64,000 nucleotides of DNA from Bin87 sp965220265 (GTDB taxonomy: Bacteria; Chloroflexota; Dehalococcoidia; Lucifugimonadales; UBA3495). Numbering within the stretch: the first letter of the stretch is position 1; every line of letters begins with the position of its first letter. Location: assembly GCA_965220265.1 (NCBI GenBank), contig CBDCPM010000004.1, forward strand, positions 124,001 to 188,000, in the 5' to 3' direction. The translations under genes were made by a program, and so were the position numbers. Below the pieces are notes generated by a model, which worked only from the letters and a program-made list of their open reading frames with translations, had not been told where the DNA came from and made no database searches. Shown here piece by piece: positions 16,485-24,858 of the stretch.

Positions 16485-17345
16485 GAACCTGTCTACGATC
16501 TCTGAAATAGGTTCAGTTGAGACTATTATCAGGGGAGGGGTAATCATGTCTCATTCCTATCCCAGCGACATCAGCCGGAAGCAATTCGCCCGGATTCTGC
16601 CGACGTTGGAGTCGGCCCGCCGTCGGACCAAGCCCCGCACCGTGGACTTGTATGACGTTTTCTGCGGCGTGCTGTACCTCTTGAAAAGCGGGTGCCAGTG
16701 GCGAATGCTGCCGGCGGACTTCTCCAATTGGCGCACTTGCTACCAGTATTTCCGGCAGTGGAGCGAGCAGCCTGGCCCGGCGAAAGAATCCATTCTGGAG
16801 CAAGTCCTAAAAAAATCGGTTGGCGCGGTCCGGCAAAGCAATGGACGGAAAGAGCAGACCAGCTTCTGCATCGTGGACTCCCAGAGCGTCAAGAACACGG
16901 ACAGTGCCGATAGCAAGGGCTATGACGCGGGCAAGAAGGTGTCCGGAATCAAGCGTCACATCGCGGTGGACACGCAAGGATTGCCCCATGCGATACACGT
17001 GACTACCGCCAATGTTACCGACCGGGCTGGGGCTTTGGCGATGTTTGACGAAAACCGGTCCGGCCGCAATCAGGTCCAGAAGGTGCTGGTGGACGGGGGT
17101 TACACCGGGAAGCCCTTTGCCACTGCGGTGCAAAGCCTGTTGGGAGCCGCAGTGGAAGTCGTGAAACGCCACGAACTGCACACCTTCGTGGTGCTTCCAA
17201 AGCGATGGGTGGTGGAGCGATCTTTCGCCTGGCTGGAAAAGTGCCGCCGACTCTGGAAGAACTGTGAAAGGAAGCTCAATACCAGCCTGCAAATGGCGGT
17301 GCTTGCCTTCATGGTGCTAATCCTCAAAAGATCGTAGACAGGCTC
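16485..17345 (+). mobile_element. complete IS5-family insertion sequence, 861 bp
   Basis: Terminal inverted repeats GAACCTGTCTACGATC at 16485-16500 and, on the other strand, GAGCCTGTCTACGATC ending at 17345; one mismatch in 16. They are flanked by a 2-base TA direct repeat (16483-16484 and 17346-17347), so the empty site reads CTTAAG. One intact transposase fills the element. The ends, TA duplication and transposase agree with an IS427-like group. The intact frame and near-identical ends suggest a recent, possibly active insertion. Confidence 0.92.
16546..17337 (+). CDS. IS5-family DDE transposase
   Basis: 263 residues, intact. The N-terminal part (RRTKPRTVDLYDVFCGVLYL, then SGCQWRMLPADF) is the IS5 targeting region. 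The catalytic core has CIVDSQSVK for the first Asp, KVLVDGGYTG for the second, and RWVVERSFAWLEKCRRL for the Glu. The stop codon lies inside the right inverted repeat. A GGGGAGGGG stretch 10 bases before the ATG may be the ribosome-binding site. No second frame or frameshift is needed. Confidence 0.95.
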   Translation: MSHSYPSDISRKQFARILPTLESARRRTKPRTVDLYDVFCGVLYLLKSGCQWRMLPADFSNWRTCYQYFRQWSEQPGPAKESILEQVLKKSVGAVRQSNGRKEQTSFCIVDSQSVKNTDSADSKGYDAGKKVSGIKRHIAVDTQGLPHAIHVTTANVTDRAGALAMFDENRSGRNQVQKVLVDGGYTGKPFATAVQSLLGAAVEVVKRHELHTFVVLPKRWVVERSFAWLEKCRRLWKNCERKLNTSLQMAVLAFMVLILKRS

Positions 17346-17355
17346 TAAGCGAAGA

Positions 17356-17619
17356 GTGCGTCAATTGCAGCTAACCGGCAGAGGCGTTTGGATCGCCTTG
17401 ACCTCCGCAATATTCTGGGCCGCGTCGCTGGCGGCAATGCTTGCCGGCGGCTACGTGGTGGCCGTGGGTACCCCGTGTCTCTGCGTCGATGTCAACGGCC
17501 TCATGCTGGGAGGAGGCCTGGTGATAATCCTCATCAGCGCCGCGCTGCTGCTCTGGTCCAGGGAATTGGCGCGCCTGGTTGTTGACAGGCTGACCAGACT
17601 GGCGACCCCGCAGAAATAG
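17356..17619 (+). CDS. small two-segment membrane protein
   Basis: 87 residues with two hydrophobic helices (ALTSAIFWAASLAAMLAGG and GGGLVIILISAALLLW) and a short basic tail. The start is a GTG ten bases after the IS right end. No known family recognised. The insertion sequence has cut the region just upstream, so the original promoter (16437-16445) is now about 910 bases away. The gene may be silent, or transcribed by read-through from the transposase. Confidence 0.55.
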   Translation: MRQLQLTGRGVWIALTSAIFWAASLAAMLAGGYVVAVGTPCLCVDVNGLMLGGGLVIILISAALLLWSRELARLVVDRLTRLATPQK

Positions 17620-17784
17620 CCGCTGCGGAATGCATCCGGGCCGGGAGCGTCGCTGCACCACCCTCGAGGGAAACTCAGGGAACTGGGGACGAGGCAGGGG
17701 CGCCCCCGATAGGAGCGCCCCGAAGTCAAGTCGCGAATTGCTCGGGCACCAGCCGTCTCTCGATCCGACCCGCTCCGCTCCGGC
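17620..17784. other. intergenic region with GC-rich hairpin
   Basis: Between the small membrane protein and the convergent permease gene. A stem GGGGCGC (17697-17703) pairs with GCGCCCC (17715-17721) but has no T-run on either side. It may end transcription weakly in both directions. Nothing else is recognised. Confidence 0.4.
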
Positions 17785-18687
17785 CTACAATTGGCGCAGC
17801 TTGGGATCCAAGCGATCGCGCAACCAGTCTCCGAACACGTTGAACGCGATCACAACCATGGTTATCGCGACGCCGGGGATGATGGAAATCCACCACGCGG
17901 TGGCGACCTTTGCCCGGCCGTCCGCGACCATCTGCCCCCACGATGGCGTGGGCGGTGGGATTCCGGCGCCCAGGAAGCTGAGCGATGCTTCGGTCAGGAT
18001 GACCAGGCCGACGTGCAGCGTCAACATGACCATGAAGGAGTTGAACACGTTGGGCATTATGTGAACGAACATGATCCGGGCGCCGGAGCAACCGTGGACG
18101 TGAGCCAGCGCGACAAAGTCGTTGTCTTTGAGCCCCAGCACCTCGCCTCGCGTGACCCGCGCGAACCTCGCCCACAGGATGAGGGTCACGGCAAGGACCA
18201 CGGTCTGTAGTCCTTGCCCCATGGTCACTGCTAACAATAAAGCAAAGAGGATTGTCGGGAAGGCAAGGGTGGCGTCCACCGCCCGCATGATGAACGTGTC
18301 CGTCTTGCCGCCCGCGTAGCCGGACAGCAGGCCCAGGACGCCGCCGATAGCGCCACCGGCTAGAAGGGCAGTGAACGCCACGATCAAGCTGACCCTGGCG
18401 CCGTAGATCAAACGGCTAAGAATATCCCGACCCAAAATATCGGTGCCCAACAGATACTTGGCACTTCCTTCTGCCTGCCAGGCCGGCGGCTGAAGTTTGT
18501 CGCGCAGGGACTGCTTGGTCGGCGAATGGGGGGCGACGAGTGGAGCGAATATGGCCGCGAACACCATGATCAGAATGATGACCACGGGTACCCAGGGCAG
18601 CCGCTTGAGTTCGTACTTGAGCCGCTCCTGCCGCTCTCCGGACACCTCCAGTACCTGCACGCCGGTTTCTATGCGGTCGCTGGCCAT
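17785..18687 (-). CDS. ABC transporter permease, DppC type
   Basis: 300 residues, an inner-membrane subunit of a peptide/opine/nickel (family 5) importer. After a soluble start it has a hydrophobic segment (VVIILIMVFAAIFAPLV), then the LLGTDILGRDILSRLIYGAR signature of DppC proteins and about five more helices. The EAA-loop contact with the ATPase is seen around ALAHVHGCSGARIMFVHIMP. It is the last gene of a three-gene unit after the binding protein and DppB. No ATPase genes follow. Confidence 0.93.
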   Translation of the reverse strand: MASDRIETGVQVLEVSGERQERLKYELKRLPWVPVVIILIMVFAAIFAPLVAPHSPTKQSLRDKLQPPAWQAEGSAKYLLGTDILGRDILSRLIYGARVSLIVAFTALLAGGAIGGVLGLLSGYAGGKTDTFIMRAVDATLAFPTILFALLLAVTMGQGLQTVVLAVTLILWARFARVTRGEVLGLKDNDFVALAHVHGCSGARIMFVHIMPNVFNSFMVMLTLHVGLVILTEASLSFLGAGIPPPTPSWGQMVADGRAKVATAWWISIIPGVAITMVVIAFNVFGDWLRDRLDPKLRQL

Positions 18688-18694
18688 ATCGCTC

Positions 18695-19612
18695 CTAGTC
18701 GTACCGGATCCTCGGATTCACGTAAGCGTACAGTATGTCGACCACCAAATTTACGGCCAGGATTATCACGGCGTCCAGCAGGATCACCGCCTGTAACAGG
18801 GGAAAGTCGCGTTGCGCCACGGCGTCAATAGTGAGGCGGCCGATACCCGGCCAGGCAAACACGGTCTCGGTCACGATGGCTCCAGTGACGAACCCGCCGA
18901 CAAAGACGCCGAATAGCGTTAGCACCGGGATCAGGGCGTTGCGCAGGCAATGTTTCCAGAAGACCTTCCACTCCTGCAAACCTTTGATCCGGGCGAGCTT
19001 GACGTATTCGGTATCCAACACCTCCAGCATGCTGGACCGGATCAGCCGCATGATCCCGGCGATGGAGAATGTGCCCAGAGTGAACGCCGGCAAAATGTAG
19101 TGGAGGGGGCCGCCCATTCTCCCTGGCGGGAGCACATCCAACCACACGCTGAATATGTAAATGCAGACGATGGCGATCCAGAAATTTGGAGTTGCCACTC
19201 CGAACACCGCGATGGCTCCGGCCACCTGGTCGATCCAAGTGCCCCGCTTGACGGCCGCCACCACCCCCAACGGGATGGCGACGCTGACCGCGATGAACAT
19301 GGAAAGCGGCAGCAACTTGAGCGTGTTGGGCAGCCGCTCGAAGAAAAGCTCCGCCGCCGGCTTTTTGTACACGATGGAGTCACCGAAGTCGCCGCGGACA
19401 ATGCCGGTGAGAAACACGAAGAGCTGGACATGGTACGGGCGGTCGAGGCCGAGGTTCCTCTCGACGAACTGGCGCTCTTCCTCGGTGGCATCTTCGGGCA
19501 CCATGAGGTCCGCCGGATTTCCGGTCGCCCTGGCCAGGGCAAACACGATCAGCGCGACGATGAAAAGCAGGACGATACCCTGCAAAAGCCGGTTGAGGAT
19601 GTATTTTTGCAA
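18695..19612 (-). CDS. ABC transporter permease, DppB type
   Basis: 305 residues of the DppB/OppB family: YILNRLLQGIVLLF at the start, then ERNLGLDRPYHVQ, DFGDSIVYKKP and six predicted membrane helices. The EAA-type loop is ARIKGLQEWKVFWKHCLRNA. It pairs with the DppC-type gene seven bases downstream. The binding-protein gene ends 140 bases upstream, consistent with one operon. Confidence 0.93.
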   Translation of the reverse strand: MQKYILNRLLQGIVLLFIVALIVFALARATGNPADLMVPEDATEEERQFVERNLGLDRPYHVQLFVFLTGIVRGDFGDSIVYKKPAAELFFERLPNTLKLLPLSMFIAVSVAIPLGVVAAVKRGTWIDQVAGAIAVFGVATPNFWIAIVCIYIFSVWLDVLPPGRMGGPLHYILPAFTLGTFSIAGIMRLIRSSMLEVLDTEYVKLARIKGLQEWKVFWKHCLRNALIPVLTLFGVFVGGFVTGAIVTETVFAWPGIGRLTIDAVAQRDFPLLQAVILLDAVIILAVNLVVDILYAYVNPRIRYD

Positions 19613-19752
19613 ATCCCCGAACTCAAGGAATGGTTCGCGCCGGGAGGTTCAGCCCGTTCCCGGCGCGACCAGCGTGTGGTGTCAAGGTTTGTGTTGTTGA
19701 ATCCCGGTTAGGTCTGCCTGCCTAGGCAGCCTCGCCCATCCGGATCCGAACT

Positions 19753-21588
19753 CTATTGTTGCCAGGGATTGCCCTCGGCATGGGGAATGCGGTGGAACAC
19801 GTCACCGAGTTCCCCGCGACCGTAGATGCCCTGCCAGCGGCCCACGGTTTCCGGATTGGACGCGTACAGGCTGACCCCCTGGACAATCGGCACGCCAATC
19901 CACTGATCGGCCACCAACTGGAGGATAGCGTTGGTAACCTCGGCCCGCTTGGCATCGTCACGCTCGGAGATAGCGATCTCGTGGAGCCTCAGGTATTCCT
20001 CTCCCACCGGTGTCAGACTGTCGCGATCGCCGAATGCCACGTGGTTACTGTCCGGGTGGAAAGTGGACTGATACCGGGGTACCGGTAGCGGCCGGCCCGC
20101 GTTGCGGAAGATGCTGACCGCGCCGTTGAAGCCCTCGCCCCATTCGTCGTGTCCTGGCCGCCGCGTCATGGGACTGAACACGCCGATCTCGATGACCTTC
20201 AGGTCAGATTTGATACCGATCTCTTCCCAGAAACCCGTGACGGCCTGGCTGAGGTCGTTCATGTACGGAGTGCCCGAGAAGTTAGTGCTCCAGAAGGTAA
20301 CTTCGAATCCGTCAGGGTATCCGGCCTCTGCCAGCAACGCTCGAGCGCGATCCGGATCGTACACCAATTCCTCTTCGCCCCATTTCTGCCACCGGGGAAC
20401 GTCGACATCGACGCTGGTGGGGAAGGTGGCGAAGGGCATGGAGGGTCGCCCATAGCCGTTCAGGGTGAAGTCGATGATGTCCTGGCGGTTTATGGCCAGT
20501 GACATGGCCTGCCGAACGCGAATATCACCGACGGGCAATGCTTTGGCCTCGTCGAAGTAGAGACCCCAGAACTGGTAGATGAACATGCCCACGCCCTCGA
20601 TGACCGTGAGCTGTGCGCCCGCCGCTTCCAACTCAGGGGCGGACTCCGGCACCAGGTCAATGAGATCGGCCTGGCCGGTGCGGACCATGGCCAGCTTAGT
20701 GCTCTCCTCAGGGACCAGCAGCAGGCTCATGTTGGCGAAGTGGGGGATGCCGCGGTGCGACTTGTCGAAGGCCTCATACCGGAAGTAATCGCCCACGGAG
20801 TGCTCGGCGTACATCCAGGGCCCACTGCCCACGGGCTCGGCGCGGAAACCGTCGTCGCCAACGGACTCGATGTAGTCCCTGGGCATGATCTGGCCGCCCT
20901 GGAACACCGCCCTGGTCAGCAAGCTCCAGAAGTGAGGCTTTGATCCGTCGGTGTGCATCCGCAGGGTGAGATCATCAATAACCTCGATGGCCTCCTCGGA
21001 CGGCTGTCTGAGTTGCCGGTTCAGGCGGTTACCGTCGCCCACAACGCTTTCATCGTGGTACATGGTGCGCTCGAGGCTGAACTTCACGTCATGCGCATCC
21101 AGGACTTCGCCATTGTGGAACACCAAGCCCGCCGCGATATTGAAAGTCCAGCTAGTGCCATCGGGGTCGATTCCCCATTCCTCTGCCACTCCGGGGCCGA
21201 CGCCACCGTACTGAGACTCGTGGTTGAACCCAAGGAGAGCGTCGTAGATGGGTGCCTGGTACTGGGCATGCCCGGCGCGACCCTGCAAGATCGGGTCGGT
21301 GACCTGTGAACCGAGATTTTGCAGGCTCACGGTCAGCGTGCCCGCCGGATCGTCTTGCTGGCGAACCACGCCTTGAACTGGCGGCACCGGCGTGGCTACA
21401 ACCAGGACTTCCCTGGTGACTTCCACCTGCCTTTCGACCTCTACTTGCTTTTCGACCTCCACCTGTTCGGTCACGACACGCGTGACCTCGACGACCCGAG
21501 GCTCAGTAGGAGTAGCGGCTCCTCCGCAGGCCAGGACGAGCGCCAGGGACAAGGTTAATGAACCGAGCCAGACTGCCTTAAGCGACAT
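19753..21588 (-). CDS. ABC transporter substrate-binding lipoprotein, family 5 (peptide/opine/nickel type)
   Basis: 611 residues. A signal peptide ends in LALVLAC, putting the lipidated cysteine at residue 21. Residues ~31-62 form a charged linker with repeated VEVxxQVEV units, common in Chloroflexota lipoproteins. The body is an SBP_bac_5 domain (WTFNIAAGLVFHNGEVLDAHDVKFSLE; LAINRQDIIDFTLNGYG). It captures oligopeptides or similar solutes outside the membrane for the DppB/DppC pair. GGAGGTGACGA precedes the ATG. The ATP-hydrolysing subunits are not in the window. Confidence 0.92.
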   Translation of the reverse strand: MSLKAVWLGSLTLSLALVLACGGAATPTEPRVVEVTRVVTEQVEVEKQVEVERQVEVTREVLVVATPVPPVQGVVRQQDDPAGTLTVSLQNLGSQVTDPILQGRAGHAQYQAPIYDALLGFNHESQYGGVGPGVAEEWGIDPDGTSWTFNIAAGLVFHNGEVLDAHDVKFSLERTMYHDESVVGDGNRLNRQLRQPSEEAIEVIDDLTLRMHTDGSKPHFWSLLTRAVFQGGQIMPRDYIESVGDDGFRAEPVGSGPWMYAEHSVGDYFRYEAFDKSHRGIPHFANMSLLLVPEESTKLAMVRTGQADLIDLVPESAPELEAAGAQLTVIEGVGMFIYQFWGLYFDEAKALPVGDIRVRQAMSLAINRQDIIDFTLNGYGRPSMPFATFPTSVDVDVPRWQKWGEEELVYDPDRARALLAEAGYPDGFEVTFWSTNFSGTPYMNDLSQAVTGFWEEIGIKSDLKVIEIGVFSPMTRRPGHDEWGEGFNGAVSIFRNAGRPLPVPRYQSTFHPDSNHVAFGDRDSLTPVGEEYLRLHEIAISERDDAKRAEVTNAILQLVADQWIGVPIVQGVSLYASNPETVGRWQGIYGRGELGDVFHRIPHAEGNPWQQ

Positions 21589-21990
21589 TCGTCACCTCCG
21601 ATAATAAACGCAAATACGGTGTTACGGGTGGGTTGTCGGCGCACGATACACGTACCGGCCAAGATCAGTCAAATTTTCGTTATCAGCAACGCCACGAGCG
21701 TAATGTGCATGAATTAATTCACGAATATGTTTTTGTATGTATGTGTAATGCACCGATTTGGACGGCAACCCATCGCGTATACGATATACGAGCCGCGTTC
21801 GAGGTATAGCGACGTTTTTCGTAAGGCCCGCAAATACCTGGACGTCTGCGGGCGAAACGACTGGAACACGGCGGCCTGTCGATTCGGGGAGTTCGGCTGA
21901 ATTGACAGCAAATTGGGGCGGATTTAGACTGCCTTCCACCTGAATAATACAGGCGTTTGTCAATTGGGCTGACGCCTAAAACACCGATGG
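21589..21990. other. lower-GC intergenic region between divergent genes
   Basis: About 400 bases with noticeably more A and T than its surroundings, between the binding-protein gene (minus) and the DUF35 gene (plus). A minus-strand frame of 113 codons (21622-21963) crosses it. It has no known domain, no ribosome-binding site and composition unlike the local genes, so it is not called. Short TATAC/GTATAC palindromic pieces near 21775-21795 were noticed. The region probably holds the promoters of both flanking genes. Confidence 0.4.
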
Positions 21991-22404
21991 TTGGATATGG
22001 TCGTTTCCGTCGATGAAAAATGCCTGAGGCTGACCGACGAGAGCGGGGAGCGCGGCGTGTTGCTGGGAATGCGGTGCCGGCATTGCGGCGTTTGCGTGTT
22101 CGGTCCAGCAACGTTCTGCCAATCCTGCACGGCTCCGAATCTGGAGGAAGTGGAACTGTCCGCGGAAGGAACGCTGTACAGTTTCACGATCGTCAGGGTG
22201 CCGCCGTCGGGATGGCCGGGGCAGGTGCCGTACGTGTTGGGCGAGGCGGAATTGCCCGAGGGGCCCCACGTGCTAGCGGAGGTGATCGAATGCGCGCATG
22301 ACGATCTGCGGGTGGGGATGGCGGTCACGCTAGCGCTACAGACGGTAGCCATGAGCGGTGTGGAAGGCTCGGAGCGGGCGGTGTACAAGTGGCGACCCAT
22401 CTAG
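21991..22404 (+). CDS. DUF35-type zinc-ribbon/OB-fold protein (thiolase partner)
   Basis: 137 residues: an N-terminal zinc ribbon with two Cys pairs (RCRHCG and FCQSCT), then an OB-fold with GTLYSFTIVRVPP and PYVLGEAELPEGPHV. DUF35 proteins (ChsH2, and the HMG-CoA synthase partner of archaea) bind next to thiolase or hydratase active sites and shuttle acyl-CoA intermediates. The thiolase gene follows about 290 bases later on the same strand, supporting a complex. The gap between them is filled by a tandem repeat array. Confidence 0.88.
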   Translation: MDMVVSVDEKCLRLTDESGERGVLLGMRCRHCGVCVFGPATFCQSCTAPNLEEVELSAEGTLYSFTIVRVPPSGWPGQVPYVLGEAELPEGPHVLAEVIECAHDDLRVGMAVTLALQTVAMSGVEGSERAVYKWRPI

Positions 22405-22673
22405 AGAGCAACGAGATTGCCGCGCTCAGCCCGCAATGACAGGTTCGCACGGGCGGGTGCGGGTTTGCGCGCTTCGCTCGCAATGACAGGTTCGCAGGGG
22501 CGGAAACGGGTTTGACGCGCTTCGCTGGCATTGACAGGTTCGCCGGAGTGGACGCGGGTTTGCTCCGTTTCCCCCGCAATGACAGGTTCGCCGGAGCGGA
22601 CACGGGTTTGACGCGCTTTGTTCGCTATGACAGGCTTGCAGGGGCGGACACGGGTTTGACGCGCTTCGCTCTC
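22404..22673 (+). repeat. tandem array, 48-bp unit, five copies (hairpin repeat family A)
   Basis: From 22435 five head-to-tail units of 47, 48, 48, 48 and 48 bases, each starting AATGACAGGTTCG and ending with a version of CGCGCTTCGCTCGC. A GAGATTGCCGCGC start precedes the first unit. The common part is the family-A core seen at many other sites in the window. The array fills the gap between the DUF35 and thiolase genes and ends 23 bases before the thiolase ATG. There are no unique spacers, so it is not a CRISPR. Confidence 0.92.
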
Positions 22674-22696
22674 AATGACAATCAGGTGGTGGAAAG

Positions 22697-23851
22697 ATGA
22701 CGCAGTTTCGGCCCGGGCGCGAAGTGATGGTAGTGGGAGTGGGATTGCACGCCTTCGGGAGATTTCCCGAGCAGAGCCTGTCGGACCTGGCGCGGGACGC
22801 CGTGGTGGACGCGCTGCGGGATTCGGGCGTGCCGTGGTCGGCGATACCGGTGGCGTACTTCGGGCACGTGTATTACCACGGGATGTCGATCGGTGAGTCG
22901 ACGCTGGCGCAGCTTGGGTTGACGGGGGTGCCAATCATCAACGTGGAGAACGCGTGCTCCAGCGGGTCGACGGCGTTCTGGCAAGCCTACTGGGGGATAA
23001 CGTCGGGCGTGTTCGACATGGCGCTAGCGTTCGGGGCGGAGAAGGTGCCAAGCGGGCCGGTGACAGTGACCGCAGAGAACAGCCCGGCGCGGTACATCGG
23101 CGGCGACCACATGATGGCGGGCTACGCGCTGCGGATGAAGCGGTACATGGAGGAAACGGGGGCGCCGGCGTCGGCGCTGGCGCAGGTATCGGTGAAGGCG
23201 CGGCAGGCGGCGTCGATGAACCCGTATGCGCACCGCAAAGAAACCTACTCGGTGGAGGACGTGCTGAACTCGCGGCTGATCGCAGACCCGCTGACGCTGT
23301 ACCAGTGCTGTCCGACCAGCGAGGGAGGGGCGGCAGCGGTGCTGTGCGCGGCGGATATGCTGGACACCTACGGCGTAGACAGGAGCCGGGCGATTCGGGT
23401 TGCGGCGGCGGCGCTGACCTCGGGCAACTACAACGGGCGAGGCAGCGACCACTCGGCGTTCAGCCCGTACCGGACGGAGCCGGCGGCGTTGCAAGCGTAT
23501 GAGATGGCGGGGATCGGGCCTGAGGACGTGGACCTGGCGCAGGTGCACGATGCGGCGACCATCGGCGAGTTGCAGCAGATCGAGGCCCTGCATCTGACGC
23601 CGTTCGGCGAAGCCTGGAGAGCCACGGAAGAGGGGAGAACGGCGCTGGGCGGGGACATCCCGGTGAACACGGACGGGGGATTGCTGGCAATGGGACACCC
23701 GTTTGGGGCGTCCGGGATCCGGATGGTGCACGAAACGGTAATGCAGTTGCGGGGCGAAGCCGGGCCGAGGCAGGTGGAGAACGCGCGGGTCGGAGTGGCG
23801 CAGTGTTCGGGGGCGGGAGACGTTACGACGGTGCATATCCTGACGAAATAG
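22697..23851 (+). CDS. thiolase-like acetyl-CoA acyltransferase (SCP-x type)
   Basis: 384 residues of the thiolase superfamily, in the non-decarboxylating lipid-transfer branch that works with DUF35 proteins. The nucleophilic cysteine is in NVENACSSGSTAF (~residue 86). The histidine appears in AQVHDAATIGELQ, and GGLLAMGHPFGASG is the C-terminal His motif. The terminal catalytic cysteine is in VAQCSGAGD. It would cleave 3-ketoacyl-CoA with CoA, or condense the reverse. GGTGGAAAG precedes the ATG directly after the repeat array. Confidence 0.92.
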   Translation: MTQFRPGREVMVVGVGLHAFGRFPEQSLSDLARDAVVDALRDSGVPWSAIPVAYFGHVYYHGMSIGESTLAQLGLTGVPIINVENACSSGSTAFWQAYWGITSGVFDMALAFGAEKVPSGPVTVTAENSPARYIGGDHMMAGYALRMKRYMEETGAPASALAQVSVKARQAASMNPYAHRKETYSVEDVLNSRLIADPLTLYQCCPTSEGGAAAVLCAADMLDTYGVDRSRAIRVAAAALTSGNYNGRGSDHSAFSPYRTEPAALQAYEMAGIGPEDVDLAQVHDAATIGELQQIEALHLTPFGEAWRATEEGRTALGGDIPVNTDGGLLAMGHPFGASGIRMVHETVMQLRGEAGPRQVENARVGVAQCSGAGDVTTVHILTK

Positions 23852-23911
23852 GGGAAGGAACGAGGTTGGCGCGGTTCGGGTCGTCACTATGGCGAGATCG
23901 CTGACCACAAC

Positions 23912-24227
23912 GGGATTGCCGCTCTGCGCTCGCAATGACAAACACACATGGATCTACGGGATTGACGCGCTGCGTCCGCGATGACAAACACTCCCGCATC
24001 TACGAGATTGCCGCGCTATGGTCGCAATGACAAACACTCATGGATCTACGAGATTGCCGCGCTGCGTCCGCGATGACAAACGCTCATGGATCTACGGGAT
24101 TGCCGCGCTGCGCTCGCAATGACAAACACACATGGATCTACGGGATTGCCGCGCTGCGTCCGCGATGACAAACACTCCCGCATCTACGAGATTGACGCGC
24201 TACGGTCGCAATGACGATAATTCATAG
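23912..24227 (+). repeat. tandem array, 46-bp unit, seven copies (hairpin repeat family A)
   Basis: Seven units starting at 23912, 23958, 24004, 24050, 24096, 24142 and 24188; the last is shorter. Each has GGGATTGCCGCGCTGCG, then TCGCAATGACAAAC, then ACTCATGGATCTAC. Units 2 and 6 share a variant linker (ACTCCCGCATCTAC), as do units 1 and 5 (ACACATGGATCTAC). This four-unit offset means the array grew by duplicating a block of four units. The linkers are too alike to be CRISPR spacers. Confidence 0.93.
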
Positions 24228-24321
24228 AGTTCCGTCATTTCCGCGTCGCGCCAGGAACGACAGGACTGCGTGAGGCAGCCGGCCAGCGGCATTGGGCTAC
24301 GAATGACGGGTTGGGACGAAC

Positions 24322-24606
24322 ATGGCGAACTACCTGATCATGGCTGCGATGAAGGGTCGATTTATGTCGGAACAGGGGAACCTGTACGACAACTTCCAGA
24401 TGCTGGGTTACATGGAAGGGGCCACGCCGTTTGACGCGGTAGGGGCGTTTTTTGACCGGCCCAAGTTTCCGATCGCGTGGGCGGACGTGGAGTACATGTG
24501 GGCGGAACGGCTGGCAGATGACTCGGCGAACGGGCACCACGGGGAGTACGAGAAGGTGTACATCGCCTCGCTTCGGGAAAGGTGGGAAGGGAGTTCGCGG
24601 AATTGA
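24322..24606 (+). CDS. hypothetical protein, 94 residues
   Basis: Small soluble protein starting MANYLIMAAMKGRFMSEQG, rich in aromatic residues (Y, F and W), with segments EGATPFDAVGAFFDRP and WADVEYMWAERLAD. No signal peptide or membrane segment. I do not recognise a family. Codon use looks like the neighbouring genes, and a strong hairpin terminator follows, so it is probably real. It comes directly after the second repeat array. Confidence 0.55.
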   Translation: MANYLIMAAMKGRFMSEQGNLYDNFQMLGYMEGATPFDAVGAFFDRPKFPIAWADVEYMWAERLADDSANGHHGEYEKVYIASLRERWEGSSRN

Positions 24607-24657
24607 GGTTTGGGCCCGCCGAAGGTGTGGGCGGGGAAGCGATGCAATGGGAATCCA

Positions 24658-24686
24658 ATGAGGGCGGGTTGTGCACCCGCCCTCAT
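24658..24686 (+). terminator. hairpin terminator
   Basis: A 12-base perfect stem (ATGAGGGCGGGT with ACCCGCCCTCAT) and a 5-base loop, 50 bases after the small hypothetical gene and before the convergent aldolase gene. There is no T-run, so it may act as a processing or REP-like hairpin. Confidence 0.6.
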
Positions 24687-24771
24687 GAATTGTCACCGGG
24701 ATATTTGGCGCGTTGGCCGGATTAAGTGGTTGGCTCGTGGGTCTTGCAGTGAGAGCCGTTTGATCGGGAGC

Positions 24772-24858
24772 GAGATTGCCGCGCTTCGCTCGCAATGACA
24801 CTACCCATGGATCTGGGAGATTGCCGCGCTTCGCTCGCAATGACACTACCCACGGGCG
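24772..24858 (+). repeat. two family-A repeat copies, 45-bp period
   Basis: Copies start at 24772 and 24817 (GAGATTGCCGCGC, then TTCGCTCGCAATGACA), joined by CTACCCATGGATCTGG, a linker close to that of the 46-bp array. They lie at the 3' end of the minus-strand aldolase gene. Confidence 0.9.

Noticed and set aside
14228..16510. A 760-codon plus-strand frame
   Set aside because: It lies opposite PII and the acyl-CoA ligase, both with clear domains. High GC leaves long antisense frames open, and its translation has no domain.
21622..21963. Hypothetical gene of 113 codons on the minus strand
   Set aside because: No ribosome-binding site, no domain, and composition unlike the neighbouring genes; listed only as part of the intergenic region.
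22401..22934. Minus-strand frame with repeated SLRAKRxN units
   Set aside because: It translates the family-A repeat array and the start of the thiolase on the wrong strand. The repeat encodes the same peptide wherever it is read this way.
22404..24227. Possible CRISPR array
   Set aside because: The units repeat in full with no unique spacers, the linkers are nearly the same in all units, and no cas gene is near.
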